A stretch of DNA of 35,556 nt, taken from assembly GCA_030426765.1 (NCBI GenBank), contig JAUHXV010000032.1, positions 1 to 35,556 on the forward strand, in the 5' to 3' direction. Source of the DNA: Bacteroidia bacterium. GTDB taxonomy: Bacteria; Bacteroidota; Bacteroidia; Chitinophagales; Saprospiraceae. Below the pieces are notes generated by a model. That model did no database searches. It saw nothing but the letters and a program-made list of their open reading frames with translations, and was not told the DNA's origin. A program made the translations under genes and the position numbers. Positions 32,474-35,556 of this stretch are shown here, piece after piece; the stretch's first letter is position 1, and every line of letters begins with the position of its first letter.

Positions 32474-33149
32474 TATCATCCTGTATAAGGATCATCACCT
32501 CATCGTTGTCAACAAACCGGGAGGGCTTCCTGCACAGGACGATCCCACCGGTGATATCAGTGCACACCGTATGGCCATGGCGTATGCGCGTCGCGATCTC
32601 TATATCGTGCATCGGCTGGACCGCCGCGTCAGTGGTGTTTTGGTATTTGCGAAAACAAAAGCAGCCGCAGCGCATTTGTCTAAACAGTGGGAGCAACATA
32701 CAGTAAGGAAGACTTACCTCGCACTTGTACCCCGTGCAGATGTTCCCGAAAGCGGGCATCTGGTGCATTACCTGACGTATGACCAAAAGAAAAACACAAC
32801 GTATGCCAGCGAGGAGGCAACAGATGATGGTCGGAAAGCAGAATTGTCTTATCAGGTGTTGCAGCAACTCGATCATTTTATGCTGCTGGGCATCGACCTA
32901 ATCAGTGGCAGAAAACATCAAATCCGAGCACAGTTATCTGCCATTGGGATTCCGGTTCGAGGGGATATTAAATATGGTTCCAGGCGAACCAATCCAAACG
33001 GAGCCATCGACCTTCATGCATACCGTTTGGCCTTTGTACATCCTTCTCGCGGATCCGAGCAAATCGTGACTGCGCCATTGCCTGAAGACGGACTTTGGGA
33101 TCACGTCGACCCCGAGGTATTGTCTATTACCTTTGATCGCAAAACATAA
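32457..33149 (+). CDS. RluA-family RNA pseudouridine synthase
   Basis: A 230-residue enzyme that isomerises uridine to pseudouridine in rRNA or tRNA. The catalytic motif HRLDRRVSGVLVFAKTKAA holds the essential Asp; KPGGLPAQDDP precedes it, and SGRKHQIRAQLSAIG is the RNA-binding strand. It has no S4 domain, as in the short RluA/TruC type, so the target site cannot be named. It overlaps the small membrane protein gene and is followed 19 bases later by thiL. Confidence 0.92.
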   Translation: MKRISDIILYKDHHLIVVNKPGGLPAQDDPTGDISAHRMAMAYARRDLYIVHRLDRRVSGVLVFAKTKAAAAHLSKQWEQHTVRKTYLALVPRADVPESGHLVHYLTYDQKKNTTYASEEATDDGRKAELSYQVLQQLDHFMLLGIDLISGRKHQIRAQLSAIGIPVRGDIKYGSRRTNPNGAIDLHAYRLAFVHPSRGSEQIVTAPLPEDGLWDHVDPEVLSITFDRKT

Positions 33150-33168
33150 TTACGCACAACTGAATATC

Positions 33169-34209
33169 ATGAGTGAGCAGAATACACCCCATACAGACAT
33201 TGGTACTCTGGGAGAATTTGGTCTGATCGACAGGATCGCCTCTCATTTTACGCCAACACAAAACGAAACAACAAAAGGCATCGGGGATGATGCAGCCGTT
33301 ATGGATTACGGTGGCCAGCCCATCGTCGTCACCACTGATCTGCTTTTGGAAGGCATACATTTTGATCTGATGTACCATCCGTTGAAGCACCTCGGATACA
33401 AAGCCATCATCGTCAACCTGTCAGATGTTTGTGCGATGAATGCAGTTCCGAAACACGTCACCGTTTCCCTGGGCATCAGCAATCGTTTTTCAGTTGAAGC
33501 GATTGATGAACTGTACGAAGGTGTGCGTATTGCGTGTGAAGCGTATGGTGTGGATCTGGTAGGAGGTGATACGACTTCTTCGCCGTCCGGACTCATGATT
33601 TCGGTAACGGCAATTGGCAGTGCGCCGAAAGAAAAAATCACGTATCGCCACGGGGCAAAAAGTGGAGATATTCTGTGTGTAACAGGAGACTTAGGCGCAG
33701 CTTACCTCGGATTACAAATCCTCGAGCGCGAGAAACAAGTCTTCCTTGCCAATCCGGATATGCAACCGGAGCTCAGTGAAAAGAAATATCTGGTGGGTCG
33801 ACAATTAAAACCCGAAGCTCGACTTGAAGCCATAAATCATTTTGAAAAATCAGGTTTAGTGCCTACTTCCATGATCGATCTTTCCGACGGCCTGGCCTCC
33901 GACCTGATGCATTTATGCAAAGCTTCGGGAACAGGTGCATTTGTGGAAGAAGCGCAGGTGCCGATTCATGACGAAGCGCGATTGCAGGCGATGGAATTCA
34001 AACTCGATCCGATCACATGTGCATTGAGTGGCGGTGAGGACTATGAATTATTGTTTACTGTAGATCCGAGTGATCTGGACAAAGTTCGCTTTATGAACAG
34101 CGTGTATATCATCGGGGAAATGACGTCAGAAGCTGACGGAATCAACCTGCATACCACCGGGGGTCAGATCCATCCCATCACCGCACAGGGCTGGAAGCAT
34201 TTTGAGTAG
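33169..34209 (+). CDS. thiL: Thiamine-monophosphate kinase
   Basis: A 346-residue ATP-dependent kinase that converts thiamine phosphate to thiamine diphosphate. The AIRS-type fold shows GIGDDAAV, VTTDLLLEGIHFD, NLSDVCAMNAVPKHV, DLVGGDTT, GDLGAAYLGLQ, IDLSDGLASDL and LSGGEDYELLFT, which bind Mg-ATP and substrate. I used the ATG at 33169; the TTG at 33133 adds 12 residues inside the RluA-type gene. It probably shares the transcript of the two preceding genes; a TACCTTTG box at 33128-33135 might also give it a separate promoter. Confidence 0.96.
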   Translation: MSEQNTPHTDIGTLGEFGLIDRIASHFTPTQNETTKGIGDDAAVMDYGGQPIVVTTDLLLEGIHFDLMYHPLKHLGYKAIIVNLSDVCAMNAVPKHVTVSLGISNRFSVEAIDELYEGVRIACEAYGVDLVGGDTTSSPSGLMISVTAIGSAPKEKITYRHGAKSGDILCVTGDLGAAYLGLQILEREKQVFLANPDMQPELSEKKYLVGRQLKPEARLEAINHFEKSGLVPTSMIDLSDGLASDLMHLCKASGTGAFVEEAQVPIHDEARLQAMEFKLDPITCALSGGEDYELLFTVDPSDLDKVRFMNSVYIIGEMTSEADGINLHTTGGQIHPITAQGWKHFE

Positions 34210-34214
34210 TTGTT

Positions 34215-34507
34215 GTGTTTAGGAAGTTTAGCGCTGCCGCTTGTCGTCGGCACTGTTTAGACGGTTTAGTTTTTTGATCTCTCTGATTCTGTGAACTGTG
34301 CTACATGTATATCTAATGAGACAGAATAATTTTGAGGGCACGGTGTTTAGGAAGTTTAGCGTTGCCGACTAGACGTCGGCACTGTTTAGATGGTTTAGTT
34401 TTTTGATCTCCTTGATTCTGTGAAATGTGCTACATGTATATCTAATGAGACAGAATATTTGTGAGGGCACGGTGTTTAGAGGGTTTAGCGCTGCCGACTA
34501 GTCGTCG
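34215..34507. repeat. Tandem repeat of about 130 bp with hairpins (2.3 units)
   Basis: Units begin at 34215, 34345 and 34472 (spacings 130 and 127). Each full unit reads GTTTAG..AGTTTAG, a hairpin with GCCGAC and GTCGGC arms, GTTTAG..GGTTTAG, TTTTTTGATCTC, GATTCTGTGAA, then GTGCTACATGTATATCTAAT and GAGACAGAAT, ending GAGGGCACG. Units 2 and 3 keep a perfect stem; unit 1 has lost part of its left arm. The third unit stops after its hairpin. There is no gene here. Confidence 0.8.
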
Positions 34508-34594
34508 GCACAACTACAATATATCAAGTAGATTCGCCTCGCTCACCTGTTTGAATCGCAGAATGCGCTGAGTGCACGGAGTACACGGAGGACA
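34508..34594. other. Spacer between the two repeat blocks
   Basis: No gene seen. It contains short echoing words (GAGTGCACGGAGTACACGGAG at 34570-34590), partly similar to low-complexity intergenic words seen elsewhere in environmental genomes. Confidence 0.4.
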
Positions 34595-34953
34595 TTTCCC
34601 GTTGGGGAATTAATTTTTATATGGTATTGAATTGTCAATCTCTACTAGAAAAGTCCTGTCGCGCTAAACTGTCTGACCAACCAGATGTCTTCTTTTTGTG
34701 TTCGCCAGAGCAAAAAGAAGAAAGAGCGAAGAAAAAACCTTAACGGTTCCACAAAAAACAGAAAAAGAAAAGAACTAAAAGGGAGTTTTTAGCGTGACTA
34801 GACTTTTTGGTTACTTTTTTGGCGATGAAAAAAGTAACAAATCTGTGTCTTTTAATCACCTTGAATTAGTCAATAATTCAGAGTCTGAAAAAAAGTAACA
34901 AGAAAGGTGTCCGGACATTGATTCTTATGTGAGCAAAATTTATTTTGGACACG
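34595..34953. repeat. Dispersed hairpin-rich repeat, copy B
   Basis: The counterpart of 11568-12110, with the same block order but about 180 bases shorter. Key parts: CTACTAGAAAAGTCCTGTCG, TTCTTTTTGTGTTCGCC, the hairpin GTTACTTTTTT / AAAAAAGTAAC (34810-34838) with loop GGCGATG, an imperfect CAAT-loop hairpin at 34860-34882, and GAGCAAAATTTATTTTGGAC at the end. It finishes 9 bases before the end of trmB (minus strand). Confidence 0.7.
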
Positions 34954-34961
34954 GAAGAATT

Positions 34962-35556
34962 CTAATGGATGGTAAACCGTATATACTTAATCGTCCGTCC
35001 GACACCCAGATGTTGTATTTCGTAAAACGTCTTGTGCGCCAGTTCGGAGAAAGCCAGCGGCATGCTGTAGATATCCGGGTTGGCATAATGGACACGACAC
35101 CTTTCATCGTGATAGAGTGTTTCCAATGTAAACTCATATAGGAGTTTGGAGTCTGTCTTCAGGTGCACGATGCCTCCGGTTTTTAAAATGGATCGGAATC
35201 GTTCGAGAAAGGGAGCGGAGGTAAGTCTCCGGTTAGGTTTACCTTCAAACGGATCCGGAAAAGTGATCCAGATTTCGTTTACTTCTTCATTGCCAAAAAA
35301 GCGTTCAATAAATTCGATGCGTGTACGTAAAAATGCCACATTTTGCAATGAAGTTTCAAGTGCCGTTTTGGCACCTTTCCAGATGCGCGAGCCTTTAATA
35401 TCTACGCCGATATAATTGTTTTCAGGATGCTCTTTCGCAAGCGCGAGGGTGTAGTCGCCTTTGCCGCAGGCCAGCTCAAGAATCACCGGATGATCATTTT
35501 CGAAATGGGACTCAGACCAGTTGCCTCTCAGATCCTGACAGAACCCTTCCTGGTTG
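34962..35556 (-). CDS. trmB: tRNA (guanine-N7-)-methyltransferase, N-terminus beyond the window
   Basis: This SAM-dependent enzyme methylates G46 of tRNA. The visible part reads from GNWSESHFENDHPV through the SAM-binding loop LELACGKGDYTLALA, NYIGVDIKGSRIWKG, the catalytic-side ITFPDPFEGKPNRRL, and HLKTDSKLLYEFTLE near the end. The frame is open through the right edge, so roughly 25-35 N-terminal residues are missing; the GTG at 35486 is internal. In most homologues the last motif is WPDPWPKKRHNKRR; here FPDPFEGKPNRRL is the Bacteroidota version. The stop lies 9 bases from repeat copy B. Confidence 0.95.
   Translation of the reverse strand, partial: NQEGFCQDLRGNWSESHFENDHPVILELACGKGDYTLALAKEHPENNYIGVDIKGSRIWKGAKTALETSLQNVAFLRTRIEFIERFFGNEEVNEIWITFPDPFEGKPNRRLTSAPFLERFRSILKTGGIVHLKTDSKLLYEFTLETLYHDERCRVHYANPDIYSMPLAFSELAHKTFYEIQHLGVGRTIKYIRFTIH

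Noticed and set aside
34215..34507. Tandem repeats that might be taken for CRISPR
   Set aside because: Units are about 130 bp with no short repeat/unique spacer alternation and no cas genes nearby.
34929..35141. A 70-codon plus-strand frame at the repeat/trmB border
   Set aside because: It overlaps the conserved 3' half of trmB in antisense and begins inside the repeat.

Overview
The window looks like a chromosomal piece of a Bacteroidota genome, most likely a Saprospiria/Chitinophagia-type organism; the class is an inference. The support is a leucine-rich-repeat protein with a type IX secretion (Por) C-terminal domain, PepSY-like periplasmic proteins, a YpdA-type reductase, an HU / TPR / tiny basic ribosomal-type protein / RNase G block, promoters of the Bacteroidota form (TTTG, about 20 nt, TAnnTTTG), and few Shine-Dalgarno sites. 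No rRNA, tRNA, CRISPR array, transposase or phage gene was found.

Layout. 1-9.8 kb: the C-terminal part of an FAD/Fe-S oxidoreductase cut by the window edge, a cytochrome P450, a convergent YpdA reductase, a glycogen debranching enzyme, two tandem PepSY-like secreted proteins, a secreted protein of unknown function, and (divergent from it) formimidoyltransferase-cyclodeaminase. 9.8-15 kb: a gamma-carbonic-anhydrase-like protein, a GT2 glycosyltransferase, a 780-base gene-free stretch filled with hairpins, and a tight three-gene operon (GT4 glycosyltransferase plus two BioF2/FemAB-like acyltransferases, joined by ATGA overlaps). 15-16 kb: a small AT-rich island with an orphan membrane protein, a decayed small frame, a promoter followed at once by a strong terminator hairpin (probably a small RNA), and a truncated Abi_2 abortive-infection gene. 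16-22.3 kb (minus strand): a membrane-embedded patatin lipase coupled to an M19 dipeptidase, then a radical SAM/SPASM protein coupled to a DinB-family protein. 22.3-29.9 kb: housekeeping genes, namely pth, a GT28-like glycosyltransferase, a group III truncated haemoglobin, RNase G, a 31-residue AURKAIP1/COX24-type protein, a TPR protein, HU, then yicC-gmk-apaG. 30-35.6 kb: ogt, the LRR/T9SS protein, a 48-residue membrane protein, an RluA-family pseudouridine synthase, thiL, a 750-base repeat region, and trmB running off the right edge.

The most unusual features are (i) a long dispersed repeat present twice (11.57-12.11 kb and 34.60-34.95 kb), built of ordered hairpins with conserved loops and compensatory stem changes; (ii) a 2.3-unit tandem repeat of about 130 bp with a GTCGGC hairpin framed by GTTTAG words; (iii) the probable promoter-hairpin-terminator small RNA just before a broken Abi_2 gene; and (iv) a possible branched RNA between hup and yicC.
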